A stretch of 64,000 nucleotides of DNA, taken from assembly GCF_900454685.1 (NCBI RefSeq), contig NZ_UATM01000032.1, forward strand, positions 1,488,001 through 1,552,000, written 5' to 3'. Position numbers and translations under genes: made by a program. Below are positions 18,717 to 27,102 of the stretch, one piece after another; the first letter of the stretch is position 1, and each line of letters starts with the position of its first letter. Source of the stretch: Peptoniphilus harei. Its GTDB lineage: Bacteria; Bacillota; Clostridia; Tissierellales; Peptoniphilaceae. Under the pieces are notes generated by a model, which was not told the origin of the DNA, made no database searches, and was given only the letters and a program-made list of their open reading frames with translations.

Positions 18717-20105
18717 TTAAAATTCAGCATTTCCAACAGTTCTTGGGAATGGAATTACGTCTCTTATATTTTTCATTCCAGTTATATACATTACTGCTCT
18801 TTCAAATCCAAGACCAAATCCTGAGTGGACTACAGATCCATATCTTCTTAAATCAAGATACCAATCATAAGTGTCCATATCCATTCCAATGTTTTGCATC
18901 TTTTCTTCTAGAACGTCAAATCTGTGTTCCCTTTGGCTTCCTCCAATGATTTCGCCAACACCTGGAACTAGAAGGTCCATAGCTGCTACAGTTTTCTTGT
19001 CTTCATTTTCATACATATAGAAAGCCTTGATTTCCTTTGGATAATCAGTTACGAAAACTGGTTTCTTGTAAACTTCTTCAGTAATATATCTTTCATGTTC
19101 TGTTTGTAGGTCAATTCCCCAGCTTACAGGATAATTAAATTCCTTATCAGCCTTTTCAAGAATTTCAATAGCTTCTGTATAAGTTATTCTTGCAAACTCG
19201 TTATCAACTACATTTTGTAATCTTTCTAATAGACCCTTGTCAATGAAGTTGTTAAAGAATTCCATTTCTTGTGGTGCATTTTCAAGGACATAAGAAATAA
19301 TATATTTTAACATTTCTTCTGATACGTCCATATTTACATTAAGATCAGCAAAGGCCATTTCTGGTTCAATCATCCAGAATTCTGCAGCGTGTCTTTGTGT
19401 ATTTGAATTTTCTGCCCTAAATGTAGGTCCAAAAGTATAAATATCTCTAAAGGCTTCTGCAAAAGCTTCAGCTTCTAGTTGACCAGACACTGTAAGGTGA
19501 GTCTTTTTATCGAAGAAGTCCTTTGAGTAGTCAACTTCAGTAGGTTCTGATTTTGCAATTTTATCAATGTCAAGAGTTGTTACTTGGAACATTTCTCCTG
19601 CTCCTTCAGCATCTGATGTTGTGATAATTGGAGCATGGACGTAAACAAATCCCTTTTCTTGGAAGAACTTGTGAATTGCATAAGCAATTAGTGATCTTAC
19701 TCTAAAGACAGCATTAAATGTATTTGCTCTTGGACGTAAGTGAGCTATTGTTCTTAGGTATTCCATTGTGTGTCTTTTCTTTTGAAGTGGATATGATGGA
19801 TCAGATGAACAAATTGCTTCTATCTTACTTGCTTGTAATTCATAAGATTGGTTTTTACCAGGTGACTTAACAATTTTTCCACTGATTTCTAAAGAAGAGC
19901 TTATTGGAAATTTTTCAACTTCATCAAAGTTTTCTAATTCTTTACCATAAACTACTTGAATTGGTTTAAAAACTGTTCCATCAGTGAGTTCAATAAAACC
20001 GAAGTTTTTTGAAGCTCTAGATGTTTTTACCCAACCACTTAATACTATTTCTTTATCTAAAAAATCCTCTGGATTTTTAAAAATTTCTCTAATGCTAATT
20101 GACAT
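18717..20105 (-). CDS. asnS: Asparaginyl-tRNA synthetase
   Basis: AsnS attaches asparagine to tRNA-Asn in the cytoplasm. The 462-residue class II enzyme has an N-terminal OB anticodon-binding domain ([20 protein letters not shown]), then catalytic motif 2 around [20 protein letters not shown] and motif 3 in [16 protein letters not shown]. The [15 protein letters not shown] pattern and the insertion in the catalytic domain set it apart from AspS, which this genome also has at 40749-42524. The gene starts a transcript from a very good promoter that carries an inverted repeat, and AGGAGG precedes the ATG. Confidence 0.97.
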   Translation of the reverse strand: MSISIREIFKNPEDFLDKEIVLSGWVKTSRASKNFGFIELTDGTVFKPIQVVYGKELENFDEVEKFPISSSLEISGKIVKSPGKNQSYELQASKIEAICSSDPSYPLQKKRHTMEYLRTIAHLRPRANTFNAVFRVRSLIAYAIHKFFQEKGFVYVHAPIITTSDAEGAGEMFQVTTLDIDKIAKSEPTEVDYSKDFFDKKTHLTVSGQLEAEAFAEAFRDIYTFGPTFRAENSNTQRHAAEFWMIEPEMAFADLNVNMDVSEEMLKYIISYVLENAPQEMEFFNNFIDKGLLERLQNVVDNEFARITYTEAIEILEKADKEFNYPVSWGIDLQTEHERYITEEVYKKPVFVTDYPKEIKAFYMYENEDKKTVAAMDLLVPGVGEIIGGSQREHRFDVLEEKMQNIGMDMDTYDWYLDLRRYGSVVHSGFGLGFERAVMYITGMKNIRDVIPFPRTVGNAEF

Positions 20106-20129
20106 AATTCCTCCTAATTTTCAATTTCT

Positions 20130-20146
20130 TACTTAATTGTTAAGTA
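20130..20146 (-). promoter_or_regulatory. Operator-like palindrome at the asnS promoter
   Basis: TACTTAA (20130-20136) and TTAAGTA (20140-20146) form a perfect 7-base inverted repeat separated by TTG. It covers part of the -10 element and the expected start of transcription, a classical place for a repressor. The binding protein is unknown. Confidence 0.5.
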
Positions 20147-20171
20147 TATAATTAAATGCTCTATTTGTCAA
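20143..20171 (-). promoter_or_regulatory. Promoter of asnS-leuS
   Basis: A perfect TTGACA (20171-20166) is followed after 17 bases by TATACT (20148-20143) on the minus strand. It lies 38 bases upstream of the asnS ATG and is one of the best sigma-A-type matches in the window. Confidence 0.88.
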
Positions 20172-20177
20172 TTTAAC

Positions 20178-21479
20178 TCACTTTAAACTGTCTAAGTAAT
20201 CTTTTATTTTTCTTTCATAGCCAATATTTTTTGGCTCATAATATTTTCTGCCCTTAAAATTATCTGGCATATATTTTTGGTCTACATAAGCATTCTCATA
20301 ATCGTGAGGATATAAGTATTTTTCATCAGTTTCATTGTTTGGGTTTCTTTTATCCCTTATATACCTGGGTATATCAATGTTAGTTGAATTTCTCACATCC
20401 TCCATGGCCTTATTTATTCCTGCATAAGCTGCATTGGATTTTTCTGATGATGCTAAATAAGTTGCAGTTTGGGCTAAGATAATTCTGGCTTCAGGCATTC
20501 CAACAGCATTTATATTGTTAAAACAAGCCGATGCAACTTGAATTGCTTCTGGATTTGCATTGCCCACATCTTCTGAAGCAAAAATTATAAGCCTTCTCGC
20601 AATAAATTTGATGTCCTCTCCGCCTTCAAGCATCTTTGCAAGATAAATTAGGGCGGCATTTGGGTCTGACCCCCTCATGGACTTTATAAAGGCAGATATA
20701 GTGTCATAGTGCTCATTATTATTCTTATCGTACCTAACATTTTTTATGAGAAGAGAGTTTTCTATTACATCTTTATCTAAAAATATTTTTCCATCAACTT
20801 CATCTGTTGATAATGCAGCAATCTCTAAGCTGTTTAAGAGATATCTACCATCTCCATTTGAATTTTTTATTAAAATATTTCTTGCCTCTTCAGTGATTTC
20901 TATATTTTCCCTTCCAAGTCCACGTTCCTTATCAGCTAAAGCCATATCCATCATTTTTTCTAAATCCTTGTTTTCTAGAGGATATAAATTTATTATTTGC
21001 ATTCTCGATAAGAGAGCTCTATTGACTTCAAAATAGGGGTTCTCTGTTGTAGCACCTATTAGACTAATAACTCCTCTTTCGACAAAGGGTAGGAGAGCAT
21101 CTTGCTGGCTCTTGTTAAATCTATGGATCTCATCAATAAAAACTATTGTTGATACATTATCAAACTTCATAGAGTCTTCCGACTTTTTCAAAACTTCACG
21201 AAGCTCCTTTAGGTTAGATGTTACAGCAGATAATTTAACAAAATTTTTATTAGTTGTTCTAGCAATTATCTCTGCAAGAGTTGTCTTACCAACTCCTGGT
21301 GGACCATAAAACAATACAGAAGTTAGCCTATCACTTTTTATAAGCCTGGAAAGATACTTGCCCTCTCCTATAATATGATCTTGACCAAAAAATTCTTCCA
21401 AATTTCTTGGTCTCATCCTATCAGCCAGAGGTGCTTGACTTTCTAAATTTTTTTGCATGCTAAGTTCAAATAAATCCAT
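20178..21479 (-). CDS. rarA: Replication-associated recombination protein RarA
   Basis: RarA (MgsA) is an AAA+ ATPase related to clamp loaders and acts at stalled replication forks. The 433 residues start with an LADRMRPRNLEEFFGQ clamp-loader-like box, then Walker A LFYGPPGVGKTTLAE, Walker B VFIDEIHRFN, sensor 1 GATTENPYFEVNRALLSR, and a C-terminal tetramer domain with NAALIYLAKMLEGGED and RLIIFASEDVGNANP, both typical of RarA. It follows nrdR by one base and ends just before the asnS promoter; I see no clear hairpin terminator after it. Confidence 0.95.
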   Translation of the reverse strand: MDLFELSMQKNLESQAPLADRMRPRNLEEFFGQDHIIGEGKYLSRLIKSDRLTSVLFYGPPGVGKTTLAEIIARTTNKNFVKLSAVTSNLKELREVLKKSEDSMKFDNVSTIVFIDEIHRFNKSQQDALLPFVERGVISLIGATTENPYFEVNRALLSRMQIINLYPLENKDLEKMMDMALADKERGLGRENIEITEEARNILIKNSNGDGRYLLNSLEIAALSTDEVDGKIFLDKDVIENSLLIKNVRYDKNNNEHYDTISAFIKSMRGSDPNAALIYLAKMLEGGEDIKFIARRLIIFASEDVGNANPEAIQVASACFNNINAVGMPEARIILAQTATYLASSEKSNAAYAGINKAMEDVRNSTNIDIPRYIRDKRNPNNETDEKYLYPHDYENAYVDQKYMPDNFKGRKYYEPKNIGYERKIKDYLDSLK

Positions 21480-21480
21480 A

Positions 21481-21939
21481 TTAATTCTTCTTTTTTACAA
21501 AATTCTCAAGCTCATCAACAAAGGATTGAAGATCTTTAAATTCCCTATATACAGATGCAAACCTAACATAAGAAACCTCATCTAGGTCCTTTAGTTCTTC
21601 CATTACCATCTCTCCAACTTCAAGAGAACTAATTTCTTTCTTCATAGAGTTTTCGATTTTCTTTTCTATATTGTTTACAGCATCTTCTATATCAGCAGCA
21701 GACACAGGTCTCTTCTCACAAGACTTTATCATACCTCTGATAATTTTCTCTCTGTCAAAGGCCTGTCTGTTTCCATCTTTCTTAATTACCATAATTGGTG
21801 ATTGCTCAATTTTTTCATAAGTAGTGAATCTCTTTTGACAGTTTAGACACTCGCGCCTTCTTCTTATAGTATTACCTTCATCAGTTGGCCTTGTGTCTAA
21901 AACCTTAGAGTCACCATATCCACAAAAAGGACACTTCAT
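21481..21939 (-). CDS. nrdR: Transcriptional repressor NrdR
   Basis: NrdR represses ribonucleotide reductase genes according to the (d)ATP state. I start it at ATG 21939 (MKCPFCGYG), as the family does; AGGTG stands 5-6 bases upstream, while the longer frame starting with GTG at 21948 would begin inside that ribosome site. The 152-residue protein has a zinc ribbon (CPFCG near the start, [12 protein letters not shown] about residue 31) and then an ATP-cone domain ([19 protein letters not shown]). No nrd gene is in the window. It is co-transcribed with rarA from its own promoter. Confidence 0.96.
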   Translation of the reverse strand: MKCPFCGYGDSKVLDTRPTDEGNTIRRRRECLNCQKRFTTYEKIEQSPIMVIKKDGNRQAFDREKIIRGMIKSCEKRPVSAADIEDAVNNIEKKIENSMKKEISSLEVGEMVMEELKDLDEVSYVRFASVYREFKDLQSFVDELENFVKKKN

Positions 21940-21958
21940 TATTCTCACCTCATTTAAA

Positions 21959-21974
21959 TAAGGCCCTTAAGGAC
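21959..21974 (-). promoter_or_regulatory. Palindrome in the nrdR leader
   Basis: GGTCCTTAAGGGCC on the minus strand is a 14-base near-perfect palindrome (one G-T pair) between the nrdR promoter and its ribosome site. It does not look like the published NrdR box. It could be an operator or a short leader hairpin. Confidence 0.35.
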
Positions 21975-21984
21975 CATTAAAATT

Positions 21985-22013
21985 ATAATATCACTTAAAA
22001 TTTTATTAATCAA
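21985..22013 (-). promoter_or_regulatory. Promoter of nrdR-rarA
   Basis: TTGATT (22013-22008) and TATTAT (21990-21985) are separated by 17 bases on the minus strand. A TATAAT starts 3 bases further on. It follows the gltS terminator, so nrdR-rarA probably starts here. Confidence 0.65.
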
Positions 22014-22027
22014 TTCTAAGAAAGCAT

Positions 22028-22054
22028 AAAAAAAGCTGAGCCACTAGGCCCAGC
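22028..22054 (-). terminator. Intrinsic terminator of gltS
   Basis: On the minus strand GCTGGGCC (22054-22047) pairs with GGCTCAGC (22042-22035), with one G-T pair and a 4-base loop, followed by seven T. Confidence 0.92.
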
Positions 22055-22078
22055 CAATTTTTATATTTTCTTTTAATT

Positions 22079-23329
22079 TTATGACATACTTTGTGCAATA
22101 TTTAAGAATATGGTAATAAATACTGAGTTTGTAATGTCGATAGCAAAAGCTCCAACCATTGGAAGTATAAAGTATGCTTTTGGTGATGGACCAAATCTTT
22201 CAGTGATTGAGTCCATGTTTGCAAGTGCGTTATAAGTAGCACCCATACCAAATCCACACATACCACCAGAAAGTACTGCTGCGTCGTAATTTTTACCCAT
22301 TGCCCAGAATGTAACAACATAAGCAAAGAATAGCATAAATGCTGTTTGAGCAAATAGGATAATAAGCATTGGTCCTGCAACTTCCTTAAGGTCAATTAGG
22401 TTGATGTCGATTAATGCCATTACTAGGAATACATTTAGTCCAACGTCTCCACAGATAGAGTTTGCTCTTTGGTTAACCATTAGACGTCCTTCTTTACCAA
22501 TTGTATTAACAAAGATACCTGCTATAATCATTGAAGTTACATAAGCTGGTAAGTTTAATTCTTTGCCCATAATTGATACGTGAGTTCTAATGAATTCTTG
22601 TAGAATTGAACCAAATCCAATTGAAACGAAAATAAGTCCAAGAACTTTAATAAAGTCTCCAGCTTGTAGAGGTACTACTCTTTCGTAGCCTTCACCAGCA
22701 TTGTTCTCTTCCAAGTGTTCAAGAACATCATCGTAGTTTGAAGATTTTGTTTTATTTCCAGAAAGTTTGTTTCTGCTAATAAGTGTTGATCCAACAGGTC
22801 CTCCAATTAGAGATCCCATGATAACACCGAAAGTTGCTGCTGCAAGTCCAAAAGTCTTCGCATTGTCAAGACCAAGTTGAGCGAAGGTACTTCCCCAAGC
22901 TCCAGCTGATCCGTGACCACCAACCATAGTAACTGAACCACAGATAAGTCCAAGTAGTGGATTTTGTTTTAATACCTTAGCAAGAACTAGTCCTATTGTA
23001 TCTTGTCCTAGAACTAATATTGCTGAAATTAACCAGAATATTAAGAATCCTTTTCCACCCTTTTTCAATGTGTCAAGGTCTGCCCCAACACCAATAGCAG
23101 TAAAGAATACCATCATAAATGGATTTTGTAAGGCTTGATCAAATTCAAAAGTTGCAATTCCACCAACTTGTAATAAGAATCTAATGATTGCAAATAAGAA
23201 TCCCCCGATTACTGGTGCTGGAACACAGAATTTTTGAAAGAAGTAAACCTTATTTCTTAAAAATTTACCTATGTAGTAAACCATGATTGCAAATCCTACC
23301 GTTTGCATTAAGTTAAATGATAAATTCAT
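22079..23329 (-). CDS. gltS: Sodium/glutamate symporter
   Basis: GltS imports glutamate with sodium. The 416-residue protein is almost wholly hydrophobic, with about ten or more membrane segments. Signatures include CVPAPVIGGFLFAII near residue 35, the SVTMVGGHGSAGAWG motif near the middle, MIIAGIFVNTIG, and SGGMCGFGMGATYNALANM near the end; the two glycine-rich motifs belong to the two inverted-repeat halves of the family. It is transcribed alone from its own promoter, with GGAGGAG before the ATG. Glutamate uptake suits an amino-acid-fermenting anaerobe, which is inference. Confidence 0.94.
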   Translation of the reverse strand: MNLSFNLMQTVGFAIMVYYIGKFLRNKVYFFQKFCVPAPVIGGFLFAIIRFLLQVGGIATFEFDQALQNPFMMVFFTAIGVGADLDTLKKGGKGFLIFWLISAILVLGQDTIGLVLAKVLKQNPLLGLICGSVTMVGGHGSAGAWGSTFAQLGLDNAKTFGLAAATFGVIMGSLIGGPVGSTLISRNKLSGNKTKSSNYDDVLEHLEENNAGEGYERVVPLQAGDFIKVLGLIFVSIGFGSILQEFIRTHVSIMGKELNLPAYVTSMIIAGIFVNTIGKEGRLMVNQRANSICGDVGLNVFLVMALIDINLIDLKEVAGPMLIILFAQTAFMLFFAYVVTFWAMGKNYDAAVLSGGMCGFGMGATYNALANMDSITERFGPSPKAYFILPMVGAFAIDITNSVFITIFLNIAQSMS

Positions 23330-23363
23330 TCTTCTCCTCCTTTATTTTTTTCTCACAAAGAGT

Positions 23364-23393
23364 ATTATAACAAAAAAATATTTAAAATAACAA
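23364..23393 (-). promoter_or_regulatory. Promoter of gltS
   Basis: TTGTTA (23393-23388) and TATAAT (23369-23364) are separated by 18 bases on the minus strand, about 35 bases upstream of the gltS ATG. Confidence 0.7.
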
Positions 23394-23914
23394 TATTTTT
23401 TTATTTTTATCATTTGTTTAATTTTTTTAGTTTTTTTTAATTATTTAATAAATTATAGATGATTTCTAACACTTTTCGTAAGCATAATTTTTTAGTTAGT
23501 TGAGTGAATATTCATGCCTAATTTTTAAAAATTTTAAATCAATAAGAAATTTTTAAAAAAGAAAATTTTATGTCATAAAAACATTTTCACAACTTGCAAT
23601 AATGTATTCTCTTTTAAACCATTTTACTTAAAACGAAAAATAAATTTATTGTAAATTATATAAAATTTCTTTTCTATAATCCTAATTACTTCTATTGAAT
23701 AAAAGCATACATATGAAAAAACTATTTATCTCCAGTAAGTTAAGAAAAATTCTATTTTAAAAAGCTAACAAATCTCTTTTATTATTTTGCACTTATTTGC
23801 CTCTCCTGGTTTTGTTTTTATTTATTTTTTAGTTTGTGACTAATTTCTTATAAGTTCTATTTTTATAATAAAAATATCTGTTAAAGATTTACTCCCCAAC
23901 AGATATTAAGACAT

Positions 23915-23941
23915 TAAAAAAGGACATTGTCTCCAATGTCC
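23915..23941 (-). terminator. Intrinsic terminator of ftsZ
   Basis: On the minus strand GGACATTG (23941-23934) pairs with CAATGTCC (23929-23922) across a GAGA loop, followed by six T. It ends the division and cell wall cluster. Confidence 0.93.
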
Positions 23942-23958
23942 TAAATCTTAAATTAAAT

Positions 23959-25050
23959 TTATTTTCTATTAATTCTTAAGAAAGAAGGGATTTTAAGTTC
24001 TCCATTATCTTCATCATCATCATTTTCAAGGGATTCAATGGGAGATTTTTGGTTAAGTTCAACTTTCTTATCTTTCTTGTCTTTCTTATCTTCTTTATAT
24101 TGGTCAAATTCAGTTGCTATAACTGTAATCTTAACTTCGTCTTTAAGTGTTTCATCAATACCTGCACCAAAGATAATGTTAGCATCTTCAGATACACAGT
24201 CTCTAATAAGGTCTGCTGCTTCATTAACTTCGAAGATACCAAGATCTGAACCTGCTGTAATATTTAGAAGAACAGATTTTGCTCCTTCAATAGAAGTTTC
24301 TAGTAGAGGAGAGTTTATTGCAAGTTTAGCTGCTTCAGTAGCTCTGTCATCACCAGATGCACGGCCAATACCCATGTGAGCAATGCCCTTATCATACATA
24401 ATTGTCTTAACGTCAGCAAAGTCAAGGTTAATTAGGTTAGGAACAGAGATTAAGTCTGAAATACCTTGGATACCTTGTTTTAGTATGTCATCTGCCATTT
24501 CAAAGGCTTGTGAGAAGCTTGTCTTTTTATCTGCAATGCTAAGAAGTCTGTCGTTTGGAATTATAACTAATGTATCAACCTTTCCCTTAAGAGCATTAAT
24601 ACCTGATTCAGCAGATTTTGCTCTCTTTCTTCCTTCAAATGTAAAAGGTTTTGTAACAACACCAACAGTAAGTAGACCTAACTCTTTTGCAACATCTGCA
24701 ATAACAGGAGCTGCACCAGTACCAGTTCCTCCACCCATTCCTGCAGTGATAAATACCATATCAGCGCCATCAAGAGCTTCTCTGATTTCATCTAAAGATT
24801 CTTCAGCAGCTTGTTCACCAATTTCTGGATTAGCACCTGCTCCAAGTCCCTTAGTGATTTTTTCACCTAATTGAATTTTTGTTTCAGCATTTGAATTTTT
24901 AAGTGCTTGTCTATCTGTGTTAAATACTAAAAATTCAACGCCCTTAACTCCAGCTTCAATCATTCTATTAACAGCGTTGTTTCCGCCGCCACCAACGCCA
25001 ACTACTTTAATTTTGGCAAAATCGTCTTGGTCCATATCGAATTCCAACAT
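23959..25050 (-). CDS. ftsZ: Cell division protein FtsZ
   Basis: FtsZ is the tubulin-like GTPase that forms the division ring. The start is best put at ATG 25050 ([10 protein letters not shown]), six bases after an AGGAGG; the ATG at 25056 touches that site. About 363 residues hold [15 protein letters not shown], the tubulin signature [13 protein letters not shown], and [11 protein letters not shown] with the catalytic T7-loop acid. A Lys-rich linker (KKDKKDKK) leads to the C-terminal peptide [10 protein letters not shown], which binds membrane anchors. It has its own promoter after ftsQ. No ftsA stands next to it, so the ring anchor must be encoded elsewhere or be another protein. Confidence 0.97.
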   Translation of the reverse strand: MLEFDMDQDDFAKIKVVGVGGGGNNAVNRMIEAGVKGVEFLVFNTDRQALKNSNAETKIQLGEKITKGLGAGANPEIGEQAAEESLDEIREALDGADMVFITAGMGGGTGTGAAPVIADVAKELGLLTVGVVTKPFTFEGRKRAKSAESGINALKGKVDTLVIIPNDRLLSIADKKTSFSQAFEMADDILKQGIQGISDLISVPNLINLDFADVKTIMYDKGIAHMGIGRASGDDRATEAAKLAINSPLLETSIEGAKSVLLNITAGSDLGIFEVNEAADLIRDCVSEDANIIFGAGIDETLKDEVKITVIATEFDQYKEDKKDKKDKKVELNQKSPIESLENDDDEDNGELKIPSFLRINRK

Positions 25051-25099
25051 AAACATCCTCCTCGTATACTAATTAATTATTTTTATATTCATTACTATC

Positions 25100-25128
25100 A
25101 TTTTATAGAAATACTGTTAAATAGTCAA
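25100..25128 (-). promoter_or_regulatory. Promoter of ftsZ
   Basis: TTGACT (25128-25123) and TAAAAT (25105-25100) are exactly 17 bases apart on the minus strand. Transcription from here would give a leader of about 45 bases ending in the AGGAGG site of ftsZ. Confidence 0.8.
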
Positions 25129-25133
25129 TATCT

Positions 25134-25153
25134 AAAGGTCAATTGTGACCTTT
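25134..25153 (-). other. Hairpin at the end of ftsQ
   Basis: On the minus strand AAAGGTCA (25153-25146) and TGACCTTT (25141-25134) form an 8-base stem with a 4-base loop, overlapping the ftsQ stop codon. No T tract follows, so it may stabilise the upstream messenger or weakly terminate it just before the ftsZ promoter. Confidence 0.5.
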
Positions 25154-26018
25154 AATTTGCGTTTTCGTCAAGCTTATTTATTTCTCTATAAGATTTATTT
25201 TTCTCTTCATCTTTAATTGAAGTTTTTTTCTCTTTTTCATCTGACTTTTTATTATCTTCCCCGTCAGTAATAAGTATTGGGCTTTCACCCTTTTCCATTT
25301 GAATTATGATGGCATTCTTATTTGTTGTACTTATATCCTTAAGTATTAATGAAAGCATCTTGAGTTTATAATCAACATTAGAATAGGATCCAAATTCAAT
25401 TTTAATTCCGTCAACTGTCGTAAAAGTTGAAATAGAATCTAAAAGTTCAATATCCCTTATGTTTCCATGAAGCGAATATTCATCTTGTCTTAGGGACAAT
25501 AAAAGATTTCTTTTTTCTTGGTCCTCTGAGTTAGTTAAAATATAATTCCCGGCTTGAGGGTTCTCTACATTAAAGCCTGACAAATTAACCAAGTTATCAG
25601 ATTTTTTGTCTGAATTTTCAAGAATCCTAAATTTATCATCAACTAACAAATATTCAGTAGATTCCAATTGATAGTAAGGAAGTCTTTCTTTCACCTTTAT
25701 GGTAACTTTTCCTCTAAGGTTATAGGAAATTTTGGCATCCTCTATATAAGGGATGCTTTCTAATTTTTCTATCCTGTCTTTTTTTGATATTACAAAAAAT
25801 TTGCTTCCCTTTTGAAGTTGAGAAACTTTTTTTATCTTGCCTGCACTAACATTTTGATTGCCCTCTATGTTAATACTTTTCACATTAAAAAAATTTGAAT
25901 TTTTAAGGGCAAAAATTATTAAAAATATGAAGGAAAAGAATATGAAAAATCTGCTAAAAATCCTAAAATATTTTCTTTTTTTATTCAGTTTTCTTTTTTT
26001 CTTTTCCATCTTTTTCAT
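25152..26018 (-). CDS. ftsQ: Cell division protein FtsQ/DivIB
   Basis: FtsQ/DivIB is a bitopic division protein linking FtsL and the FtsW-PBP pair in the divisome. The 288 residues begin with a very basic cytoplasmic tail (KKMEKKKRKLNKKRK), one membrane segment near 22-42, then a POTRA domain (FNVKSINIEGNQNVSAGKI) and the FtsQ beta domain (VKERLPYYQLESTEYLLVDD). The C-terminus is a charged Lys/Glu tail of about 30 residues, not conserved in the family. The gene starts 4 bases after murG and lies just before ftsZ, as in many clusters. DivIB is the Gram-positive name for the same protein. Confidence 0.9.
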   Translation of the reverse strand: MKKMEKKKRKLNKKRKYFRIFSRFFIFFSFIFLIIFALKNSNFFNVKSINIEGNQNVSAGKIKKVSQLQKGSKFFVISKKDRIEKLESIPYIEDAKISYNLRGKVTIKVKERLPYYQLESTEYLLVDDKFRILENSDKKSDNLVNLSGFNVENPQAGNYILTNSEDQEKRNLLLSLRQDEYSLHGNIRDIELLDSISTFTTVDGIKIEFGSYSNVDYKLKMLSLILKDISTTNKNAIIIQMEKGESPILITDGEDNKKSDEKEKKTSIKDEEKNKSYREINKLDENAN

Positions 26019-26022
26019 AAAA

Positions 26023-27102
26023 TCACTCTATAATCATATCAACAATTTTTGAAACAGCATCTAGGCTGGCAAGTTTCTTTGAGTTTTCTGCCATTTTATT
26101 TCTTTCATTATTATCATCAAGAATTTTATTAATTTCATTTAAGAGACTTTCTCCATTTAAGTCCTTTTCTTCAATAACTGAAGATGCACCCATACCCTTG
26201 TAACTCATTGCGTTATAGTATTGGTGGTTTCCTGCAGTATAGGCCTTTGGAATTAAAATTGATGCTATGCCAAGGGCTGATATCTCTGCAAGGGTCATAG
26301 CTGATGACGAAGCTATAACTAGATCTGCGCTGGATAAATAATCATAAACCTTGTGAGTATAATCAAGGATTTCCACATTGTCTGGAAGGTCAGGTGCCTT
26401 TTCCATGAATCCATCATAATGTTCTCTACCTGTTACATGAGTTAGTTTAAAGGGAAGACTTTCATTTTTTCTTAGGATTTCTAATATTGCATCGTTAGTA
26501 GATTCTTGTCCACCAGAGCCTCCAAAACAAAATACAAATTTCTCATCTTTTTTTATATTTAATTCTTTCCTCGATTTTTCCCTGTTTAAGTGGAAAAAAA
26601 CATCTCTTACAGGGTTACCAGTAAAGATAATATTGTCATTATCTAGATATTTTTTTGCTTCTTCAAAGTTAATAAAGACATAATCGGCCTTTTTAGCAAG
26701 GATTTTATTGGTCTTGCCTGGATAGGCATTTTGTTCTTGAACTACTGTCTTTATTTTTTTCTGTTGAGCCTTAAAAACTATTGGTGCACAAACATATCCA
26801 CCAGTTCCAATGACAATATCTGGTTTAAAATCATTTAATATTTTATTACATTCTCTTAATCCTTTCATTAGGTTAAAGAAGGTAATAACTGTGTCCTTAT
26901 TTAATTTTTTTCTCGGAAGACCAGAAATATCAATGCCTTTAAATTCAAAATTATATTTTTTTGCCAATTCTTCTTCTAAAGAATCTTTTTTTCCAACATA
27001 GAGAATTTCTGCGTCCTTGTCTTTCTTTTTTATCTCTTCTCCAATAGCAAGTGCTGGGTATATATGTCCCCCAGTACCTCCGCCGGATAAAATATATTTC
27101 AT
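26023..27102 (-). CDS. murG: UDP-GlcNAc:undecaprenyl-PP-MurNAc-pentapeptide GlcNAc transferase
   Basis: MurG makes lipid II from lipid I on the inner face of the membrane. The correct start is ATG 27102, giving MKYILSGGGTGGHIYPALA, the family N-terminus; a longer open frame reaching 27225 only reads through the end of ftsW. The 359-residue GT-B enzyme shows FVFCFGGSGGQESTND (G-loop 2), VTGREHY, and IASSSAMTLAEISALGIASI followed by AGNHQYYNAMSY, the donor-binding region. It overlaps the ftsW stop by 4 bases (ATGA), suggesting coupled translation of lipid II synthesis with the SEDS protein. Confidence 0.97.
   Translation of the reverse strand: MKYILSGGGTGGHIYPALAIGEEIKKKDKDAEILYVGKKDSLEEELAKKYNFEFKGIDISGLPRKKLNKDTVITFFNLMKGLRECNKILNDFKPDIVIGTGGYVCAPIVFKAQQKKIKTVVQEQNAYPGKTNKILAKKADYVFINFEEAKKYLDNDNIIFTGNPVRDVFFHLNREKSRKELNIKKDEKFVFCFGGSGGQESTNDAILEILRKNESLPFKLTHVTGREHYDGFMEKAPDLPDNVEILDYTHKVYDYLSSADLVIASSSAMTLAEISALGIASILIPKAYTAGNHQYYNAMSYKGMGASSVIEEKDLNGESLLNEINKILDDNNERNKMAENSKKLASLDAVSKIVDMIIE

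Larger units (their letters stand above)
23330..23958. other. 629-base A/T-rich intergenic region between ftsZ and gltS
   Basis: This is the longest stretch without a gene. It holds the gltS promoter at its left end and the ftsZ terminator at its right end. Between them (about 23400-23900) the sequence is very A/T-rich and I see no convincing gene, tRNA or riboswitch. A 10-base inverted repeat, AATATCTGTT (23873-23882) and AACAGATATT (23898-23907), separated by 15 bases, is the only clear structure. Confidence 0.7.

Noticed and set aside
20106..20177. T-box leader for asnS-leuS
   Set aside because: The leader from the clear promoter is only about 35 bases, and none of the conserved T-box bases is seen.
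22102..22395. 97-codon frame on the minus strand inside gltS
   Set aside because: It is in another frame of an intact gltS; its Leu/Gln-rich product reflects the hydrophobic coding sequence.
23713..23760. 15-codon frame beginning MKKLF in the ftsZ-gltS gap, plus strand
   Set aside because: No ribosome site precedes it, it is very short, and A/T-rich sequence easily gives such frames.
24383..24874. 163-codon open frame on the plus strand
   Set aside because: It lies wholly opposite ftsZ, whose protein is certain, and its product is low-complexity (Ser/Pro/Ala) with no motif. It is a shadow of ftsZ codon use.
25134..25153. Full terminator between ftsQ and ftsZ
   Set aside because: The stem is good, but no T tract follows, so it is listed only as a hairpin.
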